From NCBI RefSeq assembly GCF_000374025.1, contig NZ_KB893206.1, forward strand, positions 277,966 to 341,965: a stretch of DNA of 64,000 nt, read 5' to 3'. Positions 46,393 through 54,592 of the stretch are shown one piece after another (position 1 is the first letter of the stretch; each line of letters begins with the position of its first letter). Source of the stretch: Spirosoma panaciterrae DSM 21099 (GTDB lineage Bacteria > Bacteroidota > Bacteroidia > Cytophagales > Spirosomataceae). Under the pieces are notes generated by a model that was not told where the DNA came from, did not search any database, and saw nothing but the letters and a program-made list of their open reading frames with translations. Made by a program: the position numbers and the translations under genes.

Positions 46393-47217
46393 TTAGTTAA
46401 GCTGTTTACGGACGAATCGAGCCGTTTTCTGCCCAATGTCGTTGAGTCCTGTCTGATTATAATGCACAAAATCTTTCATCCAGCCGCGTTGAGCGAACTC
46501 GTTTGTTTTTCGATAAACCACATAGGTTTTAGGAAGGCGTCGGCTCACAGCCCGCTGCGCAGCCCGAACAGCCTTGCTTCCGGCTGGGGTACGTCCGGCC
46601 TGATAGCCTGTCTGCACGATATAAAAGGGCACGTCAGTACCGAAGGCCTGTCTATAGCGATGAATAACCTGAGTAAGCGCCTTTGCGTAGTCGTTCCCTG
46701 TCATTAGCGTATCGGCAATAGCATTGGCATCGCGTTCGCCCTGAATCCAGATGATACCCCTGAGCGGAAGTCCGGTTTTCAGCATAGCCCGTTTCGTATT
46801 GGCTACCGATTCATTGAGTAAGGGTAGGTGACCCGTTTCGGCCCAGGTGCCATAGTTGCCTAATTCGGCCCGTTGATGACAGGATGACCCACCGCGTGCT
46901 GTTGAGAGCAACACAGTCCTTTCTCCGGTGATCCGATAAAACTCCTGCGCAAAGGCAGGGGCTATACTGCCCGTTGCCGCCGGTTCGAAATGCCCTACTC
47001 GCTCACCAAAGGGATCGGCCAGCGCCACCAGCGAATCGGTAGACACCCGATAGGCCCAGGCTACACCTGGCGAGCAGATCACCGATTGGGTAGCGGTTCC
47101 CTGTCCAACGGCATTACTCTGGCCCGCAATCAGGAAAAGATGCTGCTTTTGGGCCGTGGCCGTTTTACAGTAAATCAGCAGTAATAACCCAGGAAGCCAC
47201 TTCATCTGATAATCCAT
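46393..47217 (-). CDS. SGNH carbohydrate acetylesterase (CE6/sialate O-acetylesterase-like)
   Basis: A 274-residue exported protein; the start may be 47217 or 47205 (MKWLPGLLLLIYCKTATA). Block I is HLFLIAGQSNAVGQG (Ser nucleophile), block III is GIIWIQGERDANA, and block V is DFVHYNQTGLNDIG (Asp-x-x-His). This matches the CE6-type acetyl-ester hydrolases. In this operon it probably removes O-acetyl groups from the substrate before glycosidase action. It follows the susD gene with a hairpin between. Confidence 0.85.
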   Translation of the reverse strand: MDYQMKWLPGLLLLIYCKTATAQKQHLFLIAGQSNAVGQGTATQSVICSPGVAWAYRVSTDSLVALADPFGERVGHFEPAATGSIAPAFAQEFYRITGERTVLLSTARGGSSCHQRAELGNYGTWAETGHLPLLNESVANTKRAMLKTGLPLRGIIWIQGERDANAIADTLMTGNDYAKALTQVIHRYRQAFGTDVPFYIVQTGYQAGRTPAGSKAVRAAQRAVSRRLPKTYVVYRKTNEFAQRGWMKDFVHYNQTGLNDIGQKTARFVRKQLN

Positions 47218-47237
47218 ACCCTACATTTGACAATGAA

Positions 47238-47266
47238 ACGGCTCTGCACTCAACAGAGCCGTTTGC
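47238..47266. terminator. Hairpin between susD and esterase genes
   Basis: Arms 47238-47248 and 47256-47266 form an 11-bp perfect stem with a 7-base loop. Read on the minus strand it follows susD with only a short T-run, so it is more likely an attenuator or 3'-end stabiliser of the susCD message than a full stop. Confidence 0.65.
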
Positions 47267-47295
47267 ATAAACACCAACCTATAATAAACGCTGTA

Positions 47296-48735
47296 CTATT
47301 TCCAGGCTGGGTTCTGCTCCAATTGCGAGTTGGTCAGAACCTCCAGGTTTGGTATTGGAAAGAAGCGATGTTTATCCTGAACCGGGCGTGATGGGTAATA
47401 GGAGTTCAGCACATTAGCCACCAGCTTAAATTTGCCCGTTCGGGTAAGGTCATACCAGCGATCTGCTTCGTAGCATAGTTCCCACGACCGCTCCTGCAAA
47501 ACAGCCTCAATGAAGGCATCTTTGGTTAAACCCTGGGTCAGATCGGGAATACCCGCCCGCCGACGAACGGTGTTGATCGCCGTGTAGGCCACACTCGTCG
47601 GGCCATTTTGACGCGCTTCGGCTTCCGCAGCAATCAGATACACATCGGCAAGGCGCAGGATTGGAAAGTTGTTTTCGCCGTTGGCACCGTTCGAGTTAGG
47701 GTCGAGGAATTTCTTGACCAGTATACGGTCTTTCAGCGTGACATCGGACTGACCGATCAGCACACCGGCCGAATTTACATAGGCGGTGTCCAACAGTTGT
47801 CGGCGTTTGTCAGTTGGGCTAAATGACTTGTAGAATGACATATACCCAAAGGCCGAACCGAAGGCTGTTTTTGAAAAGACCGGGGGCGAGTTGGCGGGTG
47901 CATAAAAACCAACCAGATCGTATCCGACCAATCCGCTGAGCGCTGAAAATTCAGCGGCAAAAATCATCTCCACCCGAGCGGCATCTTCTTTGAGCGGGTT
48001 GTAGAGGTCAAGCACATTGGACATGAGGCTATACCGATTCGACTGGATCAGGGCCTGCGCATTTTCGGCCGCTTTGGCATAATTGCCCGCATAGAGATAG
48101 GCTTTGGCCAACAAGCCCTGCGCGGCTCCACTGGCGGCCCGCCCCCGGTCTTTGGGTTGAGCTGGGAGGTCTTTGACGGCCTGCTCCAGGTCTTTTATCA
48201 AAAAAGCGTACACATCTTCGGCCTTACTCTTGGGAACCTCAGTGCTGGCAATGTCTTTGGTGCTGGTTTGTTTTAGGGGTACATCGCCAAACGTTTTTAC
48301 CAGATGGAAATAGTAAAGTCCGCGAAGAAACTGGGCTTCAGCCAGAATTTGTTTTTTGCGCGTTTCATCCATCGTAACGCGGGGCACATTTTCAATGACC
48401 TGATTGGCCCGATTGACCCCGTTGTAGCAGTGCTGCCAGTACTGACCGATCAGATCGTTGGTGGCGTCGTAGGAGAAGACGGTTAGCTGCTCTCGCCCGA
48501 CAACCGCCCGGGGAAAGCACTGGTCCGCCGAGTAGTCGGGTACCTGCGTACCTACCCGGCTATACAGGTCCGTAATGGGTGTGTAGGCCGCTGTAAGAGC
48601 TGCTTCCGCATCTGAGGCTGTATTGTAAAACTGGTTTGGGGTAATGAAGGAATACGGTTTTTCGGCCAACTGACAACCGATAAACGCGGACGCTAAGGCG
48701 ACAAAAAACAGGGGTAAAAGATAGTTCCGTTTCAT
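47296..48735 (-). CDS. SusD/RagB-family glycan-binding lipoprotein of PUL2
   Basis: A 479-residue lipoprotein with leader MKRNYLLPLFFVALASAFIG and lipid Cys21. SusD marks are YSFITPNQFYNTASDAEAAL, ILAEAQFLRGLYYFHLVKTF (TPR-like helix pair), YLIAAEAEARQNGP, INTVRRRAGIPDL and LQERSWELCYEADRWYDLTR, then RFFPIPNLEVLTN. It begins 13 bases after the susC stop. Confidence 0.94.
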   Translation of the reverse strand: MKRNYLLPLFFVALASAFIGCQLAEKPYSFITPNQFYNTASDAEAALTAAYTPITDLYSRVGTQVPDYSADQCFPRAVVGREQLTVFSYDATNDLIGQYWQHCYNGVNRANQVIENVPRVTMDETRKKQILAEAQFLRGLYYFHLVKTFGDVPLKQTSTKDIASTEVPKSKAEDVYAFLIKDLEQAVKDLPAQPKDRGRAASGAAQGLLAKAYLYAGNYAKAAENAQALIQSNRYSLMSNVLDLYNPLKEDAARVEMIFAAEFSALSGLVGYDLVGFYAPANSPPVFSKTAFGSAFGYMSFYKSFSPTDKRRQLLDTAYVNSAGVLIGQSDVTLKDRILVKKFLDPNSNGANGENNFPILRLADVYLIAAEAEARQNGPTSVAYTAINTVRRRAGIPDLTQGLTKDAFIEAVLQERSWELCYEADRWYDLTRTGKFKLVANVLNSYYPSRPVQDKHRFFPIPNLEVLTNSQLEQNPAWK

Positions 48736-48748
48736 GGTTCAGGAATGC

Positions 48749-51700
48749 TTAGAACGTTAGTTGAAGACCGGCGATAAAGGATTTGGCAACCGGGTAGCCA
48801 ATGTTGTCGACACCCAGGTTCAGGTTGTTCTGTCCAGCCGTATTTACTTCTGGATCGAAGCCCGTGTAGTTCGTGATCGTCACAAAGTTGTTGGCGCTGA
48901 CATAAACACGACTGTTTTTAAGCCAGTTGAGCTTGCCGATCTGGGGGAAGGTGTACCCTAGCGTTGCGTTTTTGAACCGGACAAAGGAGCCATCTTCGAT
49001 CTGAAAATCAGACTGACTCACCCGCTGCCCAATCGACGCTTTCTGGTAGCGATTCGACGGGTTGGAGGGTGTCCAGCGGTCAACCATCGTAGCGTATTGG
49101 TTAAAGCCACCAGAGGCACTTTCCATCCGTAGTCTTGCTACGTTGAAAAGCTGATTTCCCTGAACGCCCTGGATGAACAGGCTGAAATCAAAACCTTTGA
49201 ATTTTACATTGTTGGTCAGGCCGAAATAGTAGTTTGGGTTTGGGTTACCTATAATATCCTGATCGGCAGCCGAAATAATACCGTCGCCATTCAGATCTCG
49301 GTAGCGGATATTGCCCGCCGTCTTTCCGGTAGGAATATTGTCGCCCGTTTGGTAAATACCATCGAAGAAATAGCCGTAAAATGAGCCGATTGGCGCCCCG
49401 ATCCGAAGTAGACTGGTGTTTGAAAAGGCCGCAACGGAACCGCCCCCATCGCCAGGAATGATCTCGGTCCGTTTTCCATCGATCAGCGTCAGCTTATTCC
49501 GATTGGCCGATATATTCCCGCTGATAGCCCATTTTAGTGGTCCATTCAGGACACCCACGTTGAGCGATAGTTCGATACCCCGGTTTTCAATCCCTCCGAA
49601 GTTGCCAAACACCGAACCAAAACCCGACGAGAGCGGAATGGCTCGCGATAGCAACAGGTCGGTTGTGTTTTTGAGGTATACATCGGCGGTAAGCTGAATC
49701 CGGTTATTGAGCAATCCAAGATCAACCCCGATATCAGTCTGTGCACTTTTTTCCCAACGCAGGTCCGGGTTGGCAATATTGGCCGCCAGAATACCAATAT
49801 TCCGGGTGTTGTTGAAGTTGTAATTACCAACCGAACTTAGGCGCGATAATGAGTTGTAAAGGGGAATATCGGCATTACCCGTAATACCAAAACTGGCTCT
49901 CAGCTTAAGGTCGCTCACGATCTGCTGGCCCTGCATGAATTTCTCTTCCGAAACGCGCCAGGCGCCCGCTACTGACGGAAAAAAACCATACTTATTGTTA
50001 GCCCCAAAGCGACTCGACCCATCAACCCGACCCGTTAGCGTAAGCAGGTATTTGCTTTTGTAGTTGTAGTTGATACGACCCGTATAGGAGTCTAACCGCC
50101 AGGATTGTTTGTTACTGCTAATGGTGACAATGGAGGCCTGACTTAAATTGTCGTTGAGTATCAGGTCGTTGGGGAAGGTCTGGCCCGTCGAGGCATCGCT
50201 GGTCTGTAACTGACTTTGGGTCGAGAAAACCCCCGTTAGGGCCAGGCTATGCGCGCCGATTGTTTTCTGATAATTCAATAAACTCTCATGCAGAAAAGTG
50301 TTGCTGTACGTGTTCCCTTTGCCACCGATTCCGTTAACCTGAGCCCCCGTCCGTACAAACCGATTCACGTACGAATCGCGGGTGTCATTCACAAGGTCCC
50401 CACCAAACGAAGCCCGGTACGTTAGCCCGTCGATAATTGTCCAGTCGGCAAAAATGTTACCCAGAAACCGGCGGGTTGTGTTGCGGTTCAACACGTTCGT
50501 TGCAACGGAAATGGGATTGTTAATGTCGATATACCGACCGCTGAAGATGGTCGGATTTCCCTGTGCATCATAGGGGGCTACGGTCGGCGGGGCAAACAAG
50601 GCCGATATAACGATCCCGCCCGCGCCTGCATCGGCCAGAGTTGAGGTCACGGCGCCATTGTTTTGGGAATAAGTATAGGTCAGGCTGGTGCCGATCTTGA
50701 AATGGTTACTGATCGTATTATCCAGATTGACCCGAACCGAGCCCCGTTTAAAGTTCGAATTGATGATGATGCCGTCCTGATCGAAGTAGTTCAGCGATAC
50801 ATTGAACAGGGATTTTTCCGTACCACCCGACACCGACAGTTGGTGGTTCTGCATACCCCCTTTCTGAAAAATGTAGGATTGCCAGTCGGTTCCTGCTCCT
50901 AACTGCTCAGGATTTGGATAAAGATTCTGCCCCGAAATTTCGTTTTCGTACTGTGCAAACTGGGTAGCGTTCATAAGCGGCAGCATACGACGTATCTGCT
51001 GCTGGCCGTAATACCCTTCATACGTAACCCGGGTTTGGCCCGCCTTCCCGCGTTTGGTTGTAATCAATACAACCCCATTGGCACCCCGGGTACCATAAAT
51101 AGCGGTAGCTGATGCATCTTTTAGCACTTCAATACTTTCAATGTCGTTGGGGTTGAGGGTGGAGAGTACAGAAAGACGGTTGCCATTGTCGGTACCGAAG
51201 CTACTACCGCCCCCCGCTAGTGGATTATCATTGCCTGAGATCGGAAACCCATCGACCACATAAAGGGGTTCACTGCTGCCACTGATGGAGCTATTGCCCC
51301 GAATCCGTACACTGATGGTGCCGCCAGGAGCACCCGAATTTTGGGTTACCTGAACACCGGAGGCTCGGGCCTGCAATCCCTGAACAAAGTTGGCAATGGG
51401 TGTTTGTTTTAATTCTGCCGCTTTTACCGACGATACAGCCCCCGTCAGGTCGCTTTTCTTCACGGTACCATAACCCACGACAACCACTTCATTTAGGGAG
51501 CGATCATCCGTTTCCAGCACTATATTGACGTTGTTTTGCCCGACGATCGAAACGTCTTTCGTCTGATAACCGATGTAGGAAACCGTTAGGGTACGGGCTC
51601 CTTCGGGAACAGAAATAACAAACGCCCCATCCGCATTGGTGGTCGTGCCAAGCTGCGTGTTTTTGATGATGACGTTGGCACCTGGTATCCCCTGTCTGGT

Positions 51701-51877
51701 ATCTGCGGATGAAACAATGCCTTTCAGCGTGATCGAGCGGCCAGACTGTGCCTGGCAATAAACACTCAACAGGAGCATGAAGCCGACCAGCCAACGGCTT
51801 TTCTTCCTTCTGGTAAAAGCGGTAAAAAGGAGCATAAATGAGCGTATGATTAAAGGGTCTGTATTGGAATAAGTCAA
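48749..51877 (-). CDS. SusC/RagA-family TonB-dependent transporter of PUL2
   Basis: A 1042-residue outer-membrane transporter (start 51877, or 51835 for the shorter leader MLLFTAFTRRKKSRWLVGFM). After the signal (ending CQAQ) comes a carboxypeptidase-regulatory-like domain (GIVSSADTRQGIPGANVIIK), then LNEVVVVGYGTVKKSDLTGA and the plug. The barrel ends FIAGLQLTF. There is no STN domain, so it is not coupled to a FecR anti-sigma; control is by the divergent LacI protein. It is the first gene of the PUL2 operon. Confidence 0.95.
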   Translation of the reverse strand: MTYSNTDPLIIRSFMLLFTAFTRRKKSRWLVGFMLLLSVYCQAQSGRSITLKGIVSSADTRQGIPGANVIIKNTQLGTTTNADGAFVISVPEGARTLTVSYIGYQTKDVSIVGQNNVNIVLETDDRSLNEVVVVGYGTVKKSDLTGAVSSVKAAELKQTPIANFVQGLQARASGVQVTQNSGAPGGTISVRIRGNSSISGSSEPLYVVDGFPISGNDNPLAGGGSSFGTDNGNRLSVLSTLNPNDIESIEVLKDASATAIYGTRGANGVVLITTKRGKAGQTRVTYEGYYGQQQIRRMLPLMNATQFAQYENEISGQNLYPNPEQLGAGTDWQSYIFQKGGMQNHQLSVSGGTEKSLFNVSLNYFDQDGIIINSNFKRGSVRVNLDNTISNHFKIGTSLTYTYSQNNGAVTSTLADAGAGGIVISALFAPPTVAPYDAQGNPTIFSGRYIDINNPISVATNVLNRNTTRRFLGNIFADWTIIDGLTYRASFGGDLVNDTRDSYVNRFVRTGAQVNGIGGKGNTYSNTFLHESLLNYQKTIGAHSLALTGVFSTQSQLQTSDASTGQTFPNDLILNDNLSQASIVTISSNKQSWRLDSYTGRINYNYKSKYLLTLTGRVDGSSRFGANNKYGFFPSVAGAWRVSEEKFMQGQQIVSDLKLRASFGITGNADIPLYNSLSRLSSVGNYNFNNTRNIGILAANIANPDLRWEKSAQTDIGVDLGLLNNRIQLTADVYLKNTTDLLLSRAIPLSSGFGSVFGNFGGIENRGIELSLNVGVLNGPLKWAISGNISANRNKLTLIDGKRTEIIPGDGGGSVAAFSNTSLLRIGAPIGSFYGYFFDGIYQTGDNIPTGKTAGNIRYRDLNGDGIISAADQDIIGNPNPNYYFGLTNNVKFKGFDFSLFIQGVQGNQLFNVARLRMESASGGFNQYATMVDRWTPSNPSNRYQKASIGQRVSQSDFQIEDGSFVRFKNATLGYTFPQIGKLNWLKNSRVYVSANNFVTITNYTGFDPEVNTAGQNNLNLGVDNIGYPVAKSFIAGLQLTF

Positions 51878-52038
51878 AAATATTCTGTAGCTTAAAAGCG
51901 CCTGGGTAAACCCAGTACCAATTTAGAAGTTGGGTTTTGAAGCTTCAGTTTATGCGCAATTCGAAAATTTTCTGCTCTTAATTCACAGAACAGTACAAAC
52001 ATTGAAATATATAGTACTAAATTTTCGGAGCTTTAAGT

Positions 52039-52093
52039 AATTATTTTCATGGGAACGCTCCCATTTTGTGGGAGCGTTCCCATGAAAATAATT
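52039..52093. promoter_or_regulatory. Tandem LacI-type operator palindrome between susC and lacI
   Basis: Two 25-bp arms (52039-52063 and 52069-52093) are exact reverse complements around TTTTG. They contain TGGGAACGCTCCCA at 52050-52063 and its mirror TGGGAGCGTTCCCA at 52069-52082. Each is itself a near-palindrome with a central CG, the shape of LacI-family operators. The position between the divergent lacI and susC genes suggests control of both. Confidence 0.8.
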
Positions 52094-52156
52094 CAAACCT
52101 ATAAAGGCTTGTCTTCTAAATTATTGGTATAATACAATGCTGATAACTACATTCAT

Positions 52157-53179
52157 ATGAAGCGACACCAGGTAACCATTATTGACATTGCCCAGAAGTT
52201 GAATATTTCAAAGTCCACCGTTTCGCGGGCACTCACCGGGCACCCCAGTGTGCGCAGTGATACGCGACAGGCGGTCATGGAGTTAGCCCAGAAAATGGAC
52301 TATCAGCGTAATATGCTGGCTATTAATCTGTCCTCAAGTCAGAGCAAAACAATCGGCATCATTGTACCGGAGTTTGTCACGTCTTTTTTTCCTATCGTGA
52401 TTATGGGCGCGCAGGAGATAGCGGATCAGGCCGGTTATTCCGTACTGATCAGCCAATCGAACGAAACCTATGAAACGGAAGTAGCCAATGCGAAGGTTAT
52501 GCTGGCTAATCGGGTCGATGGCGTCCTGATTTCAATGACTCGTGAAACCAAAAACTATGAACACTTCGACGTTTTTAAGCGAAAAGGGATACCGTTAGTT
52601 TTTTTCAATCGAGTTTGCCATGATATTGAAACGCCTAAAGTCGTAGTCGATGATTACGAAGGGGCCTTTAAAGCAACCGAGCACCTGATTCTGTTGGGAA
52701 AACAGCGTATTGCCCACCTGGCTGGTCCGCCCTCCCTCTACATTAGTCGAAAGCGGTTGGAAGGGTATAAGGATGCACTACGAAAACATAGGCGTCCGGT
52801 CATCGATGAGCTGATCATCAGCTACGACCTGACGCTGGAAAAAGTAAAGATTTATATAAAGTACCTGCTGGATTTATCAACTCCGCCCGACGCGCTTTTT
52901 GCGGTCAATGACCCAACCGCCATAGAGGCCATAAAGGTGATTAAAGAACAGGGCTTATCAATTCCCGAACAGATTGCCATTGTTGGTTTCAGTAACGATT
53001 ATGGGTCTGCCTTGATTGAGCCCGGATTAACCACTATGGCCCAGCCCACCCGCGAGATTGGTCAGGTTGCCGCTCAGCTTCTACTGGATCAGATTCATAC
53101 GGATTCTTCGGTATGGAAACCAATCACACGGGTACTAAAGACTGAACTTATCATTCGGGGTTCGAGCCAACGTATTTAG
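52157..53179 (+). CDS. LacI-family transcriptional regulator
   Basis: A 340-residue regulator. The helix-turn-helix is at residues 5-30 (TIIDIAQKLNISKSTVSRAL), with TGHPSVRSDTRQAVMELAQK as the hinge lead-in. Periplasmic-binding-protein-like core domains follow (IGIIVPEFVTSFFPIVIMGA, RVDGVLISMTRETKNYEHFD, PDALFAVNDPTAIEAIKVIK, IVGFSNDYGSALIEPGLTTM). It is divergent from PUL2 susC across a tandem operator, so it is the obvious regulator of PUL2, with a breakdown sugar as likely ligand. Its 3' end, including the stop codon, is one arm of an inverted repeat. Confidence 0.93.
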   Translation: MKRHQVTIIDIAQKLNISKSTVSRALTGHPSVRSDTRQAVMELAQKMDYQRNMLAINLSSSQSKTIGIIVPEFVTSFFPIVIMGAQEIADQAGYSVLISQSNETYETEVANAKVMLANRVDGVLISMTRETKNYEHFDVFKRKGIPLVFFNRVCHDIETPKVVVDDYEGAFKATEHLILLGKQRIAHLAGPPSLYISRKRLEGYKDALRKHRRPVIDELIISYDLTLEKVKIYIKYLLDLSTPPDALFAVNDPTAIEAIKVIKEQGLSIPEQIAIVGFSNDYGSALIEPGLTTMAQPTREIGQVAAQLLLDQIHTDSSVWKPITRVLKTELIIRGSSQRI

Positions 53180-53244
53180 CTCAGCCGTAGCCTTTCGCAC
53201 GTCATAAAGCACGAAAGGCTACGGCTGAGCTAAATACGTTGGCT
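53165..53244. repeat. 33-bp inverted repeat copied from the end of lacI
   Basis: The arm at 53165-53197 includes the last lacI codons and stop and is repeated perfectly in reverse at 53212-53244... the pairing arm spans 53212-53244, with a 14-base loop between. On the minus strand the second arm forms the end of the remnant frame at 53219. It can act as a terminator stem for both directions. Confidence 0.85.
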
Positions 53245-53551
53245 GGTAGTTGAGCAAGGTCGTTGATGTGCAGGATTTGTCTGTGCGGAAACGGACCCAA
53301 CGGGCCTGAAAATCGGACGGGAACGTGTGGATTACCGATTGACCAGGCTTTACTGTAAATGTCTTGTAAACCATCCGCTGGCCCGTACCAACCGAGTCTA
53401 CTTCTACTCGTAACCGAATACACAGCCAGCGATTGGGTTCGTAGATGTTCACTATCCTGGTATACGAAGTGGTCTTTGATATGAACGGATGACAGGTCGT
53501 TAGTTGGTAAATACGGGCAAATATTGACTTTTTGGAAAAAGATAACTCCTT
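53219..53551 (-). pseudogene. 3' remnant of an exported beta-domain protein
   Basis: An open frame of 110 codons with no good start. Its middle, VYKTFTVKPGQSVIHTFPSD followed by ARWVRFRTDKSCTSTTLLNY, resembles the C-terminal beta-domain ending of large Bacteroidota exported proteins (a pattern like W-V-R-x-x-D-K-x-C-x-x-T). Upstream of it the frame has no recognised domain and runs to a stop near 53551, so most of the original gene is gone. Its final codons lie in the inverted repeat shared with lacI. Confidence 0.45.
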
Positions 53552-53628
53552 TCAAAACTCATCGGCCACGCTTTAGTACCACAGCACGAGATGGTATCCC
53601 AGATCTGATTTATAGAATGCAGTATATG

Positions 53629-53657
53629 AAAAAAGCCCATTTTCAGGGCTTCAAATA
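53629..53657 (-). terminator. Small minus-strand hairpin with T-run
   Basis: On the minus strand AGCCCTGAAAATGGGCT is followed by a T-rich tail near 53630. It looks like a terminator that has outlived the gene it served. Confidence 0.5.
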
Positions 53658-53735
53658 ATAGGTGCTGATGGAGTACTATAATGTTACTAAGCTCGGTTAC
53701 TTTCCGATACAGAAAGTAATGCATTGTAAGGTTAA

Positions 53736-53948
53736 GTGGATTTCAGATACAAAGTAAATGCGGTCGACGATATACCAGCCTATGCGGCTTGGCAACAATT
53801 TTTTCTTTGAAACGCTGGTTTTGTGGCCTGGAATACGAGTGCTAAATACGCCTGAGCGAAACTGCTGGCGTACCAAGAAACAGGCAATAACGATGCCCTG
53901 GAGCGATTGAAATATAAAATCAATCAGACGCTTAATTTATTTCCATAG
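53736..53948 (+). pseudogene. Decayed gene fragment with two in-frame TGA codons
   Basis: One + strand frame reads as protein from 53736 to a TAG at 53946, about 70 codons, with TGA at 53808-53810 and 53853-53855. Segments include VDFRYKVNAVDDIPAYAAWQ, NAGFVAWNTSAKYA and AKLLAYQETGNNDALERLKY before NQTLNLFP. Codon use and amino-acid make-up look coding between the stops. CGA-to-TGA changes would explain both. I do not recognise the family. Confidence 0.42.
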
Positions 53949-53952
53949 TAAA

Positions 53953-53976
53953 GCCCAATCTGGTTTTAGATTGGGC
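53953..53976. terminator. Hairpin between remnant and small unknown gene
   Basis: A 9-bp stem (53953-53961 with 53968-53976) lies between the + strand fragment and the minus-strand gene ending at 53998, and serves as the likely terminator of the latter. Confidence 0.65.
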
Positions 53977-53997
53977 CTACAGTTACCAATAGCTATC

Positions 53998-54372
53998 TTA
54001 TAATTTCGCGGTCAAATTAATCAAGCGGTCGTGATAATCTTCCAGAATACCTTTGTTTTCGCCGAATGATTCGCTCAGTTGAACAACGGCAATGATGCTC
54101 TCCAGCTTATCCTTCTGGTCAATATTTAATTCGGACTCAATCGCTGAGACGATTGATAGTAGTCGCCCACGAACCCGGCTACCAGGACCAGCCTCAAAAT
54201 ACGAGCGGATAGCCATGCCATGAACCCGATCATCCTGAGAATGACCGACAGGGTGAGCAATCCGAAAGGCAGCGTAGTCATCCGTCACTTTCTGAATAAT
54301 CCACTGGAGATTGCTGGCAATCAGAAACGCTTCAGCTTTTAATAGTTGTCGATAATTCTGCGTAAAATCCAT
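53998..54372 (-). CDS. Small helical protein of unknown function
   Basis: A 124-residue protein I do not recognise. It starts MDFTQNYRQLLKAEAFLIAS and has no signal peptide or membrane span. It is predicted to be largely alpha-helical, with LLSIVSAIESELNIDQKDKL and LESIIAVVQLSESFGENKGI as amphipathic stretches. The single-gene unit ends at a hairpin. A cytoplasmic role is likely; nothing further can be said. Confidence 0.6.
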   Translation of the reverse strand: MDFTQNYRQLLKAEAFLIASNLQWIIQKVTDDYAAFRIAHPVGHSQDDRVHGMAIRSYFEAGPGSRVRGRLLSIVSAIESELNIDQKDKLESIIAVVQLSESFGENKGILEDYHDRLINLTAKL

Positions 54373-54592
54373 GCATCAATTGGTTAGAAATAGTTGTTAG
54401 TCGTTTAAATGGCCGGCCAACCTACGCCTTTAGGTGTCCCTACACAAGGGTGAATTTCCGGTATTTGCCTACCCATGAAATCTATATGCGTCAGTCACGA
54501 AGGACAGCCAGTTAGCGGAATACGGTTTACCAACAGGCTATCCAAAGATTTACATGCCAATAAATGGTTTTAAGCCCACTCGTTCGACACAG

